Shown here one piece after another: positions 1 through 7,429 of a stretch of 64,000 nt of DNA. The position numbers and the translations under genes were made by a program. Position 1 is the first letter of the stretch. Every line of letters starts with the position of its first letter. The DNA is from Azospirillum sp. 47_25 (GTDB lineage Bacteria > Pseudomonadota > Alphaproteobacteria > RF32 > CAG-239), in the NCBI GenBank assembly GCA_001917125.1, contig MNTU01000044.1, forward strand, positions 20,294-84,293, written 5' to 3'. The notes below the pieces were generated by a model that made no database searches, had not been told where the DNA came from, and saw only the letters and a program-made list of their open reading frames with translations.

Positions 1-1
1 G

Positions 2-412
2 GATCCCGATGGTTATGGTGAGGATTTAGAGTCTTTTGCAGCTTCTTTTTCATATACGGCAAAAAATGGATACACTTTCGAGAAAAAGGCTGATACTTTT
101 AAAAAAGATAAAGAAAATTACGGATTTAATAGTAATTTACAGGCCAATAAAATCAAACGCTTATTATCGGAAATGGCGAGAAATGATAGAATTACAATGA
201 AGAAACCAACAGCCTCCCCAGACAGAAATGAAATAATTGAGGCTAAAGGTGGAATTTTTAATGATATCGTTAAGAAATGTTCTGCAGGTTTAAGTCAAAG
301 ACTAGATGCCTTGCAGCGTCAAGCAGAAAGCGAGCATACTCGACACAACCGACAAGAAGAACAAATCAAGAGAAACATGATTAATGACGCCTTTATGGGA
401 AGGTATCGCTGA
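2..412 (+). CDS. Unidentified protein, 5' end outside window, 3' end at a rearrangement junction
   Basis: The reading frame is open from the left edge to a stop at 410-412; an internal ATG lies at 173 but the upstream frame is also open, so the gene probably starts outside the window. The visible 136 residues are charged and lysine/glutamate-rich, with no membrane segment or motif I recognise. The last two or three codons run into sequence homologous to the recombinase gene at 8493 (homology starts near 403), so the natural C-terminus is probably lost. Function unknown. Confidence 0.45.
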   Translation, partial: DPDGYGEDLESFAASFSYTAKNGYTFEKKADTFKKDKENYGFNSNLQANKIKRLLSEMARNDRITMKKPTASPDRNEIIEAKGGIFNDIVKKCSAGLSQRLDALQRQAESEHTRHNRQEEQIKRNMINDAFMGRYR

Positions 413-447
413 AATCGCGGCAAATGTTGGAAAATTCTTAAAAAGTC

Positions 448-529
448 CGAAAACTTCTCTTAGTGTTGCTAGGCTTTAGCCGCGGCAATACTTGGTTGTT
501 CGCTTAAAGCTAGAAAGCGACAGTTTTCG
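448..529. repeat. Nested palindromic element inserted in the recombinase remnant
   Basis: Relative to the copy at 8532-8547, this copy has 92 bp (451-542) where the other has 3 bp. The insert is bounded by an 8-bp perfect inverted repeat (cgaaaact at 448-455, agttttcg at 522-529). Inside it is a second imperfect one (ctaggctttagc near 469 against gcttaaagctag near 511). No other copy is visible in the window. Small palindromic elements inside genes are known in Alphaproteobacteria (Rickettsia palindromic elements); homology to these is not established. Confidence 0.6.
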
Positions 530-542
530 TAGCGGCGCATTA

Positions 543-670
543 TTTCGCAAAAAAGAGATATTTTAAATTTAATCTTATCGGACTGCAAAACGGAAGGAAA
601 AAATCTTTGTTTTTCAATAAGAAAGCCGTTCGATAAGCTACTAAAAACGCCTGAAATTAACAAATGGTGC
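543..670 (+). repeat. Left copy of 128-bp direct repeat bounding the island
   Basis: Aligns without gaps to 8542-8669 with 4 mismatches by my count. Both copies end in tggtgc; the right copy then continues into tRNA-Thr while this one continues into the rest of the recombinase reading frame. The repeat pair encloses about 7.9 kb of AT-rich accessory DNA. Confidence 0.85.
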
Positions 671-799
671 GCGATACTGTGCAGTTATCGGACTAGTGAA
701 TATGAGGAGTTTAAACAGTTAATAAGAAAAATTGGGGTGTTTGAGGATAGTTTTTCAACACAACCGATTTATCTTTAACCTTTTTTTCGTAAAAAAATA

Positions 800-843
800 G
801 TGACAAATTTATTTTTATATGTATTATTCGCTAATAAGCATAT
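800..843 (+). promoter_or_regulatory. Promoter of the XRE regulator with overlapping operator
   Basis: A -35-like GTGACA (800-805) and a -10-like TATTAT (822-827) are 16 bp apart. The palindrome-like site ATTCGC-N6-GCATAT (826-843) overlaps the -10 and agrees at 15 of 18 positions with the perfect palindrome at 1957-1974. This is the usual layout for repressor autoregulation; that the XRE protein binds it is inference. Confidence 0.5.
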
Positions 844-864
844 TTGCGTTTTATGGAGAATAAC

Positions 865-1188
865 ATGACAGACAATGAAAATACATTTGGCACAGAAATA
901 TCTCGATTAAGAAAAAAATTAAACATGAGCCAAAAAGAACTTGCTAATCTAGTGCTTAAAGATGACAACACACCTATTACACCACAATATTTGAATGACA
1001 TTGAACACGATAGAAGAAGTCCCTCGTCAGATGAAATCATAAAAGCTTTTTCAAAAGCATTAAAATTATCTTCTAATGAAGAAGATTATTTATTTTATAT
1101 TGCAGGAAAAATGCCCAAAGATGTTAGAGATAAAAGTAGAGATGACTTTTATAATGCTATTGCGGCTTTTAGAAAAAGTAATAAATAA
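865..1188 (+). CDS. XRE-family helix-turn-helix transcriptional regulator
   Basis: This 107-residue protein has a Cro/CI-type helix-turn-helix at about residues 8-65 (ISRLRKKLNMSQKELANLV, then ITPQYLNDIE). ATG 865 is chosen because GGAG at 855-858 gives good spacing; in-frame ATGs at 844 and 853 lack one. It is followed 10 bp later by an ImmA/IrrE-type peptidase gene, the classic pair in which the protease inactivates the repressor of a mobile element. Operator-like sites upstream and after the peptidase gene fit autoregulation and control of the next transcript. The coding sequence is AT-rich like the whole island. Confidence 0.85.
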   Translation: MTDNENTFGTEISRLRKKLNMSQKELANLVLKDDNTPITPQYLNDIEHDRRSPSSDEIIKAFSKALKLSSNEEDYLFYIAGKMPKDVRDKSRDDFYNAIAAFRKSNK

Positions 1189-1198
1189 GGAAAATCAC

Positions 1199-1942
1199 TT
1201 GCAGTATCATAAAGATGAGACAGGAAGGCTACCAGAAAAACCTCATTATAAACACGAGGAATTGGATGCTATGGCTCAAAAAATTATTTTAGAAGCATCA
1301 GATATTTTGGGAGACAAAGTAATCTATCCTGTTTCAACAGATAAATTAACAGTTGTAATTGAAAAATATGTTGATGACTTAGATCTATACGCTAATTTAC
1401 AAGAAGAATTTGGAGATAAGAATATTGAAGGAGTAACAATATTTTTCCCTTTCAAAAAGCCAATTATTAAAATATCTGAAGACCTACAAAGTGTGCAATA
1501 TAAAGAAAATCGCTTGAGAACAACCTTGCTCCATGAATTGGGACATGTTGTCATTCACGATCCGTTGTGGCAAAGAGAATTTAAAAAGTTACAATTACCC
1601 TTTGATACAAAAGAGCGTCGCATCCAAATATGTAAACGAAAAGCATTATTTTCAAAAAATGAGCCTAATTATGAAAATTATGATTGGATGGAATGGCAGG
1701 CCAACTATTTTGCAAGTGCTTTTCTAATGCCCAAAGACGAAATTTATAAAATATATAAAGACTTTACAAAGAAACAAAAGTCATTTACTTACATTATTGT
1801 CGAAAGTGAAGAGGCAATGAGATTAATTGATTTAGTGTCACAAAAATTTCAAGTATCAAAAGAGGCTGCCAAAATCCGATTGCAAATAATGAAAATTATG
1901 GTTAATCAAGAAGATATAGCTATACAACCGCTTCTTATTTAA
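1199..1942 (+). CDS. ImmA/IrrE-family zinc metallopeptidase
   Basis: Contains the zinc-binding motif HELGH (in LLHELGHVVIHD) and a downstream WMEWQANYFASAFLMP segment, the ImmA/IrrE signature (third ligand in the E..AN.FA helix). The best start is TTG at 1199, preceded by AAGG at 1187-1190; the frame is open further upstream but lies inside the regulator gene. Predicted length is 247 residues. In known systems (ICEBs1 ImmA, DdrO/IrrE) such proteases cleave the partner XRE repressor to induce the element. That role here is inferred from adjacency. Confidence 0.88.
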   Translation: MQYHKDETGRLPEKPHYKHEELDAMAQKIILEASDILGDKVIYPVSTDKLTVVIEKYVDDLDLYANLQEEFGDKNIEGVTIFFPFKKPIIKISEDLQSVQYKENRLRTTLLHELGHVVIHDPLWQREFKKLQLPFDTKERRIQICKRKALFSKNEPNYENYDWMEWQANYFASAFLMPKDEIYKIYKDFTKKQKSFTYIIVESEEAMRLIDLVSQKFQVSKEAAKIRLQIMKIMVNQEDIAIQPLLI

Positions 1943-1956
1943 AGTTATCCACAACA

Positions 1957-2037
1957 ATACGCTAAAAAGCGTATTTTTATCCTTGACTCTTATATTTTGT
2001 GTAATATGCTTATACGCAGATAAGCTCAAAAGCGTAT
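1957..2037 (+). promoter_or_regulatory. Operator/promoter region of the HNH gene
   Basis: A perfect palindrome ATACGC-taaaaa-GCGTAT (1957-1974), followed by TTTTT so possibly also a terminator, precedes a -35-like TTGACT (1983-1988) and a -10-like TATGCT (2005-2010, 16-bp spacer). Immediately downstream the same half-sites recur as ATACGC (2012-2017) and GCGTAT (2032-2037). The HNH gene starts at 2070. The half-site identity with 826-843 suggests one regulator, most simply the XRE protein, controls both promoters. Confidence 0.55.
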
Positions 2038-2069
2038 CTGATGTTAACTCTAAATATAAGGAAATAGAA

Positions 2070-2336
2070 ATGGGAAATATAATTTCAAAAGTTTGGAGCA
2101 AGGCTGCTATAATCAGAGGGAAAGATCCTGATTTGTATCGGCGTGATCCATATAATAATGTAATGTATAAATACAGTTATGGAAAAGCATCTAATATGGG
2201 ATGGGAAATTGACCATATTAGACCTGTATCTAGAGGAGGAAGCGATTCTATCAATAACTTACAAGCACTAAATACTAGTGTCAATCGTTCAAAGGGGGCT
2301 TCTCTCATTAAAAGAAGCAGACATAATCAATATTAG
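2070..2336 (+). CDS. Small HNH endonuclease-like protein
   Basis: This 88-residue protein is dominated by a single HNH nuclease motif: WEIDHIRPVSRGGSDSINNL followed by LQALNTSVNRSKG (paired D-H, a GG turn, a final asparagine, and the N-R-x-K-G tail). ATG 2070 has AAGGA upstream at good spacing. It lies in the probable regulon of the XRE/ImmA pair and 9 bp ahead of a DUF3892 gene. It could be a DNA-nicking enzyme of the mobile element or a toxin; no immunity gene is obvious. Confidence 0.8.
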   Translation: MGNIISKVWSKAAIIRGKDPDLYRRDPYNNVMYKYSYGKASNMGWEIDHIRPVSRGGSDSINNLQALNTSVNRSKGASLIKRSRHNQY

Positions 2337-2345
2337 GAGAAAACA

Positions 2346-2603
2346 ATGGAAAGAAGAATTACATCTAAAAAGTCAGATAAAGATGGTGATATCACACATA
2401 TCTATGGTAATAATTGGGGATCTGTAACGGTACAAGATGCTGTTTTTCAAATTGAGCACAATCTGTACCAATATTATGTTGATGAGGCAGGATATCGTAG
2501 TGATGTTTATGTCGAGCAAACTCCCTGGGGACATAAGTTTATAAAGACATATGCGGATAAGACGAGTAAAAACAATCTAGATAATTTGCCTGAGCATAGA
2601 TAG
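2346..2603 (+). CDS. DUF3892-like small protein
   Basis: An 85-residue protein whose pattern (N-terminal RRITSKKSDKDGDITHIYG, central YYVDEAGYRSDVYV, C-terminal FIKTYADKTSKNNLDNLP) matches the DUF3892 family as I remember it. The function of that family is unknown. An AGGAG-type ribosome site lies before ATG 2346, and the gene is probably co-transcribed with the HNH gene; a hairpin terminator follows. Confidence 0.65.
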   Translation: MERRITSKKSDKDGDITHIYGNNWGSVTVQDAVFQIEHNLYQYYVDEAGYRSDVYVEQTPWGHKFIKTYADKTSKNNLDNLPEHR

Positions 2604-2615
2604 AAGTGTATTGTA

Positions 2616-2649
2616 ATAAGGCTTTGGCTATCCAGAGCCTTATATTTTT
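2616..2649 (+). terminator. Rho-independent terminator
   Basis: A 12-bp stem (ataaggctttgg with ccagagccttat, one G-T pair) and a 4-nt loop are followed by an AT-rich run with five T. It closes the HNH-DUF3892 unit. Confidence 0.7.
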
Positions 2650-2798
2650 AATGTTCTTGTATTATAGTGTATACTTTGGAGTGTTAAGCTTCGTTAGTAA
2701 ATTATTACAATGTTGTTACTTCTTTTAGAATCCCTTTGATATTTTTTCATATTTTATTAACATCATTCATAAGATGTAAGTATATAATGGAGATAAAA

Positions 2799-3512
2799 AT
2801 GGATTTTCAAGAAAAACAGATAATATTAGAAAAAGCTAAACAGTTTTTTAAAGAGAAAATTATAAAAAACCATCAGCTCCAGACTAATAAACTTAGACAT
2901 TTATCAGCATTTAAGCCGAATCCGTTTTTAGAAAGATATTTGGCTAAATTTGCTTTTGGTGATTGTGAGTATAGAAACATTGCAAAAGCTTTAATTTATC
3001 CCCGAGTTATGGGAACATCAATAAATACAATTTTTGGCACACAAATGCAATCGTTTTGCAAGGATGTATTAAATGGGTTTGCGTCTGTAACACCGGGAAT
3101 AGATATTGAATTCATAGATCAGGTTGATAAAAGGAGAAAGTATTGTCAAATTAAAGCTGGCCCTAATACTATTAACAAAGATGACATTACAACAATTCTT
3201 AATCATTTTAATGCAATTAGAAATTTAGCAAGGACAAATGGGCTAAAAGAGTTTAATCCGGATGTTGATTGCATTGTTGGCGTTTTTTATGGAACAAATG
3301 ACGATTTATCAACAATGTATAAAACTATCAACAAATCCCATCCCGTTTATGCAGGACAGGAATTTTGGTTACGTTTAACAGGTGATGAATGTTTTTACGA
3401 TGAATTAGTAAGTACAATTGTTGAGGTCGCAAATGAAATGAATGGCACTTCTATGTTAGAAGATGTAGTAAATGATTTAGCCGTAGAAATTCAAGAAAAA
3501 TATCAAAATTAA
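2799..3512 (+). CDS. Type II restriction endonuclease (TdeIII-like family)
   Basis: This 237-residue protein lies directly upstream of a cytosine-5 methyltransferase. Conserved blocks I recognise from the TdeIII family are GTSINTIFGTQMQ, PGIDIEFIDQVDKRRKYCQI with KAGPNTINKDD, GVFYG and AGQEFWLRLTGDE. The D-I-E-F with a nearby Q-x-K fits a PD-(D/E)XK-type active site. ATG 2799 is preferred over 2787 because GGAG at 2789-2792 precedes it. TdeIII-type enzymes recognise GGNCC; whether this one does cannot be read from sequence. It probably cuts DNA not methylated by the neighbouring enzyme. Confidence 0.72.
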   Translation: MDFQEKQIILEKAKQFFKEKIIKNHQLQTNKLRHLSAFKPNPFLERYLAKFAFGDCEYRNIAKALIYPRVMGTSINTIFGTQMQSFCKDVLNGFASVTPGIDIEFIDQVDKRRKYCQIKAGPNTINKDDITTILNHFNAIRNLARTNGLKEFNPDVDCIVGVFYGTNDDLSTMYKTINKSHPVYAGQEFWLRLTGDECFYDELVSTIVEVANEMNGTSMLEDVVNDLAVEIQEKYQN

Positions 3513-3606
3513 AAAATTGTTCACTATTTTTTGATAACCATTGCATATGTGCAGTGGTTATTTTATTGTGTGTAATATCATATTGGATAATTTAAGGATA
3601 AAGTTA

Positions 3607-4836
3607 ATGTGGCTCTCTATTCATGAAGTTAGTGAAAAACTAGATTTGTCTATTGATACTATTCGACGTTGGGAAAAAAAAGGACTTATCAAAGCAGAAC
3701 GCTCAGATAAAAATCATCGTATGTTTAATGAAGAAGAAGTTATATTACTTTGTGATAAATTAAAAAATAAACAAGATGATGAATTTAGGGTTTTAAAGTC
3801 TAATATAAAATCACCATATACAGCAATAGAATTATTTGCTGGAGCTGGGGGGACTGCATTAGGTTTTGAAAATGCGGGTATTAACCATCTATTACTTAAT
3901 GAAATTGATAAGAATTGTGTGGAAACTTTAAAATATAATTTTCCAAAAGAAACTAATATTATTCATGAAGATGTTCATAAAGTAGATTTTTCACCTTGGA
4001 AAAACAAAGTTGATATAGTCCAAGCTGGTTTTCCATGCCAAGCCTTTAGTTATGCAGGAAAAAGTATGGGTTTTGAAGATACTCGTGGAACTTTATTTTT
4101 TGAATTTGCTCGTTGTGTTAAGGAAACCAGGCCTAAAATTGCTGTTGGCGAAAATGTTAAAGGTTTATTGAAGCATGATAATGGCCGTACCTTAAAAACA
4201 ATGGTAAACACTTTAATGGAGCTTGGGTATAATGTACAATATAAAGTTTTGCGTGCTCAATATTTAGATGTTGCACAAAAACGAGAACGATTAATTATTA
4301 TCGCTATCCGTAAAGATTTGGATATTCCATTTATTTTTCCAACTGAAAAGAATTATACTGTGTCTTTACGCTCTGCTTTGAAAGATTGTCCTAAATCTGA
4401 AGGACAGAGTTATCCTAAAAGAAAGGCTGAAATATTATCATTAGTTCCAGAGGGCGGATATTGGCGAGATTTACCGATTAATCTTCAAAAAGAATACATG
4501 AAAGGAAGCTATTATCTATCTGGAGGCAAAACAGGTATGGCTAGAAGACTTTCTTGGGATGAGCCAAGTTTAACCTTAACTTGCGCACCGGCTCAAAAAC
4601 AAACAGAACGCTGTCATCCAAGTGAAACAAGACCTTTAACCATTAGAGAATATGCAAGAATTCAATCATTTCCAGATAATTGGGTATTTAAAGGAACAAT
4701 ATCTTCACAATATAAACAAATTGGAAATGCCGTTCCTGTAAATTTAAGCTATCATATTGGATGTTGTTTGATTCAAATGTTGGATCAGATTAATTATATC
4801 AATACAGATATTGAATTGAAAATAGCTGCTGAATAA
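3607..4836 (+). CDS. DNA (cytosine-5) methyltransferase with N-terminal MerR-like DNA-binding domain
   Basis: All key C5-methyltransferase motifs are present: motif I ELFAGAGGTALGF, motif IV GFPCQAFSYAGK with the catalytic cysteine, motif VI GENVKG, motif VIII AQKRERL, motif IX REYARIQSFP and motif X IGNAVPVNL. The first about 55 residues (SIHEVSEKLDLSIDTIRRWE, then HRMFNEEEVILL) form a MerR-type winged helix-turn-helix absent from ordinary C5 enzymes. ATG 3607 has AAGGA upstream; an upstream in-frame ATG at 3541 has no support. Fused DNA-binding domains in some methyltransferases (M.SsoII, M.Ecl18) regulate their own restriction genes; the same role is inferred here. Length 409 residues. Confidence 0.92.
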   Translation: MWLSIHEVSEKLDLSIDTIRRWEKKGLIKAERSDKNHRMFNEEEVILLCDKLKNKQDDEFRVLKSNIKSPYTAIELFAGAGGTALGFENAGINHLLLNEIDKNCVETLKYNFPKETNIIHEDVHKVDFSPWKNKVDIVQAGFPCQAFSYAGKSMGFEDTRGTLFFEFARCVKETRPKIAVGENVKGLLKHDNGRTLKTMVNTLMELGYNVQYKVLRAQYLDVAQKRERLIIIAIRKDLDIPFIFPTEKNYTVSLRSALKDCPKSEGQSYPKRKAEILSLVPEGGYWRDLPINLQKEYMKGSYYLSGGKTGMARRLSWDEPSLTLTCAPAQKQTERCHPSETRPLTIREYARIQSFPDNWVFKGTISSQYKQIGNAVPVNLSYHIGCCLIQMLDQINYINTDIELKIAAE

Positions 4837-5053
4837 AATTAGCACAATCCTAATTTGGAATAACATTTTCTTATTTACATATGACTTATTGCCTTTGGGG
4901 GCATTAAGTTAAGTTCTTATTTTTATTTTAAATTCCCCAATTGTAGCAAAATGTCGTTGGCAGGTTGCGTTTTAGGGGCTCCCGAATAAGAAAATACACC
5001 GCATAATTTAAATAGTTAATGAGCAAAACAACTATTTATGAAAGGAAAAAGTT
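4837..5053. other. Intergenic, no gene recognised
   Basis: AT-rich sequence after the methyltransferase with a weak hairpin (gcc tttggg ggc near 4892-4904) that could stop transcription. A G-rich patch at about 4970-4985 separates it from the next small ORF. I see no promoter or RNA I can defend. Confidence 0.3.
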
Positions 5054-5185
5054 ATGTGGTATGTAAAACTCAATGACACCATTCTCCCATCTCCGTATCA
5101 GTTTTTTAGTGATTGTCTGTCTGAATGTCAAAGATTAAAGCAGACAATGGTCGCAGTTTGTACTGAGCCGGTTTTTATGAACTAA
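5054..5185 (+). CDS. Hypothetical 43-residue protein
   Basis: A short frame from ATG 5054 to TAA 5185 preceded by AAAGGAAAAA. The peptide begins MWYVKLNDTILPSPY and contains the segment FFSDCLSECQRLKQT. It lies 23 bp before another small gene with a good ribosome site and shares its orientation, so the two are probably co-transcribed. No family recognised. Confidence 0.45.
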   Translation: MWYVKLNDTILPSPYQFFSDCLSECQRLKQTMVAVCTEPVFMN

Positions 5186-5208
5186 TTTGATGATAAGGAG
5201 ATTGTGTT

Positions 5209-5475
5209 ATGTTAAAAAATTTTGAAAATTGGTTGTTGGAAAATAAATACTCTGCTTTGACTGCTGCTGATTATATGGGACGGGTTGAAAGATTATGCCG
5301 GAAAGAAGGTTATACACTTGCCCATCTGGTTGAAAATATTTCTTCTATCCTGCCTCAATATGAAACAGCCGGCGAAAAATCAAGCTATGGTAAAAGAAGT
5401 CATACATCTGTCAGGCAGGCCTTAAGAAAATTTCAGATGTTTATCCAAACGTCAAATTCAGTAGAAAATATATAA
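5209..5475 (+). CDS. Small protein resembling the SAM-like core-binding domain of tyrosine recombinases
   Basis: An 88-residue protein with the ribosome site AAGGAG at 5198-5203 before ATG 5209. Its N-terminal pattern (FENWLLENKYSALTAADYMG, then RVERLCRKEG) resembles the helical N-terminal core-binding domain of phage integrases, and a final helix (SVRQALRKFQMFIQT) also fits. No catalytic R-H-R-Y domain follows, so it is either a stand-alone DNA-binding domain or an unrelated helical protein. Confidence in the ORF is higher than in the family. Confidence 0.55.
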   Translation: MLKNFENWLLENKYSALTAADYMGRVERLCRKEGYTLAHLVENISSILPQYETAGEKSSYGKRSHTSVRQALRKFQMFIQTSNSVENI

Positions 5476-5835
5476 ACTGTTCCATAGATAAAGTTTATAA
5501 TTTAGCCCGGTTTGATTGATTTCAGGTCGGGCTTATGTTTTACTTATTTTATCTAATTCGCTTGTTTCTGGGCCGTTTATGGAGCAATGGGATATGTTTT
5601 AACAAGATATTTATGTAAATTCAAAAGATTAACCTAATTAAAATTGTAAATGAGGTCGATTGAATGAACTTCTGCTAAAATTTGCAAAGGTTGAACATAA
5701 TAATACCTATTTACAATGTGTTATAACTATCAAAAAGAATCTGATATATACGTAATGTCGCGATTCTCTGGGATTGTAAAACAGTTTTTTGATTATTTTG
5801 ATTATGTGACGTTGATGTCATTAATTCATAAAACT

Positions 5836-5893
5836 AACTTCTCGGCAAACAAGAAAAGAAGTTGTAACCTCTCGGTAAATTGGAAAAGAAGTT
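5836..5893. repeat. Two tandem 28-bp palindromic repeats
   Basis: Copies at 5836-5863 and 5866-5893 share the pattern aacYtctcggYaaa-N6-aagaagtt, and a third at 7191-7218 has the same length. Arms (aacttctc against gagaagtt or aagaagtt) can form a short stem. Constant 28-bp length in three copies argues for protein-binding sites or hairpins rather than chance. Confidence 0.7.
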
Positions 5894-5931
5894 AACGTAT
5901 GACATAGCAGTGTTACAAGTTAAAAAATAAC

Positions 5932-5966
5932 TTGTCGTTGACGTCAAAAACTTTTTTAGCAACCTC
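5932..5966. repeat. 35-bp direct repeat, left copy
   Basis: Starts ttgtcgttgacgtcaa and ends agcaacctc; aligns end to end with 7629-7663 with a handful of differences. The left copy leads into a hairpin, the right copy into a 44-T run. Confidence 0.7.
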
Positions 5967-5996
5967 TTGCCCTCAAGGGCACAAGGTTAAATATCT
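5961..5996. terminator. Hairpin followed by T-rich run, possible terminator
   Basis: Arms aacctcttgccc and gggcacaaggtt (imperfect) with loop tcaa, then taaatatcttg and six T. It could end a plus-strand transcript from the small genes at 5054-5475 or be part of an origin structure. Confidence 0.4.
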
Positions 5997-6171
5997 TGTT
6001 TTTTGACTTCTGGACTCAGCCGTTTTATTTGGTATAGGTTTACTCAGATTTTCACTAAACGGCTTGTTCTGGGCTGATTTTTGATTCTTTATGCTTGTGT
6101 TTTGACTAAATATTGATTGTACGAAACATTTATGGATAAAAACAATTTATATACGATTCCGGTCATATAGT

Positions 6172-6951
6172 TTATAAATTGATGTATTTAATCTTGATAC
6201 CATTGTCTTTTAACTTTTTGATGTCTTCTTGATATTCTTTATAAAGTTGGTTGTAGTCATCACGTATTTTTTCAAGAAGAGATTGAGATATATATAAACC
6301 ATTATTGGAACACGCTCCTTTATTAAGATACCGTAACCAACCGTTTGCACCATTTTTATCATATCCTTTTTTAGTTTGGAGCATATTGTTGTATTTGGAG
6401 CCTTTATATTCTTTCTTCCCATTACAAACAGATGTCTTTAAGGCTAATCTGACTTTGCTATCAATATCTTCATCAAATACTTCTCTGATACCGTGTATGT
6501 GTGTTTCTTTATCATTTATATCTTTTCTTTTATTCTTATGTTTATTTTCAAGGATAAAGGACATCATAGTTTTATCAGATGACTTAAAGATATAATCAAG
6601 GTTACCATATATTCTTTTAATAATAACAGCTTTTAATTTTTTGTATGTTAAATTGCTATACTTATCTCTAAATGGTTTACTTAAGTCTAATGTAAATGGT
6701 TTAATGTTTGTAAATTTCTTTGTTTCTGCCATAAAATAAAAGAAGTATGCCAGCTTTTGTACCTGAGTTATATCTCTCCATAATGGTAATCTACGGACTG
6801 ATATTTCTTTTTTAGGATAGTTACTTTCATATATATTACTTATATAGAGTGCGACATCAAATTTATTTTTGTACCAATTAACTATGGAAATAAAAGCTCT
6901 GAAACTGCGTTGGCTCTGCTTTTTTGATTTTATTTTCTGTTTTTTTCGCAT
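6172..6951 (-). CDS. HUH-endonuclease-like replication initiator (Rep) candidate
   Basis: This 259-residue, very basic protein carries, in the right order, motifs resembling HUH single-strand endonucleases: motif 1-like KPFTLDLS (about residue 89), motif 2 ETHIHGI with the H-x-H pair (about residue 150), and motif 3-like GWLRYLNKG with Y-x-x-K (about residue 207). Such proteins nick DNA through the tyrosine to start rolling-circle replication, transposition or conjugation. ATG 6951 (with GGAGA upstream on the minus strand) is preferred over TTG 6957. It is flanked on both sides by the same short repeats, fitting an origin. Assignment is by motif only. Confidence 0.5.
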   Translation of the reverse strand: MRKKQKIKSKKQSQRSFRAFISIVNWYKNKFDVALYISNIYESNYPKKEISVRRLPLWRDITQVQKLAYFFYFMAETKKFTNIKPFTLDLSKPFRDKYSNLTYKKLKAVIIKRIYGNLDYIFKSSDKTMMSFILENKHKNKRKDINDKETHIHGIREVFDEDIDSKVRLALKTSVCNGKKEYKGSKYNNMLQTKKGYDKNGANGWLRYLNKGACSNNGLYISQSLLEKIRDDYNQLYKEYQEDIKKLKDNGIKIKYINL

Positions 6952-6957
6952 AAACAA

Positions 6958-7429
6958 TTCTCCAACATTTTCTTTCTAGAATTGTCTGCTTGTTCGGATT
7001 TGATAAAATAAATTTCCAAATAGTATATTTTTTTTGCGTACTTTTGAGATTTTTCGACGTATATATAAAGAAAAGATAACCTTTAAAACTCGGATGTTAA
7101 AGGTTAATCAATATCCATTAAGTGACGTCGATGTCAGTTAATCATAAAAGACCATTTTAACCTGATGTTATATGTTGACGATAGGTTTCTAACTTCTCGG
7201 TAAATGAGAAGAGAAGTTTAAAAGCCTACTCAAAACGTATAAGCCTATTTTAAGGCTCGCACGTAAAGGCCTCTCTCAATTTTGACTAATCATTTTTTAT
7301 CTTAGCCAGTGTGGGCCGGAGGATAGGCAGGCCATGGATAGGCACTCCGGACCGGTAACCTCTGCTAAAATTTTCAAAGGTTGGATAAAAAATTTAGTAG
7401 AGTGTCATAAAAACATACTTCTATAATGT
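6958..7429. other. Noncoding region upstream of the Rep-like gene with shared repeats and a GC-rich hairpin
   Basis: No ORF I can support. It holds a 14-bp repeat (7123-7136), a 28-bp palindrome (7191-7218), a GC-rich potential hairpin around 7311-7352 (ccggag against ctccgg) that stands out in AT-rich DNA, and a 26-bp repeat (7357-7382). The Rep-like gene promoter should lie here on the minus strand. A rolling-circle origin is a plausible reading of the hairpin; it is not proven. Confidence 0.5.

Larger units (their letters stand above)
404..778 (+). pseudogene. Remnant of the C-terminal part of a large serine recombinase
   Basis: From about 404 the sequence matches the 3' part of the recombinase at 8493-8669 (IAEIAANVGKFLKSP, then the segment ending INKWC). 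The frame is broken by an inserted palindromic segment at about 451-542 that brings in a stop near 477. After the insert the frame continues past the point where the right-hand copy hits the tRNA, adding 35 residues ending STQPIYL before a TAA at 776-778. This probably shows the native C-terminus of the family. No catalytic domain is present, so it is dead. Confidence 0.75.
5476..6171. other. Repeat-rich noncoding region downstream of the Rep-like gene, possible origin
   Basis: No credible ORF. The region contains one 26-bp repeat (5667-5692, with partner 7357-7382), one 14-bp repeat (5807-5820, partners 7123-7136 and 7588-7601), two of three 28-bp palindromic repeats (5836-5863, 5866-5893, partner 7191-7218), one 35-bp repeat (5932-5966, partner 7629-7663), and a hairpin at 5961-5988. 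The same repeat families reappear on the other side of the Rep-like gene, a layout suggesting replication-origin iterons or regulatory sites. Confidence 0.55.

Noticed and set aside
5836..7218. 28-bp repeats as a CRISPR array
   Set aside because: Only three copies, two 2 bp apart and one 1.3 kb away, with no regular spacers and no cas genes.
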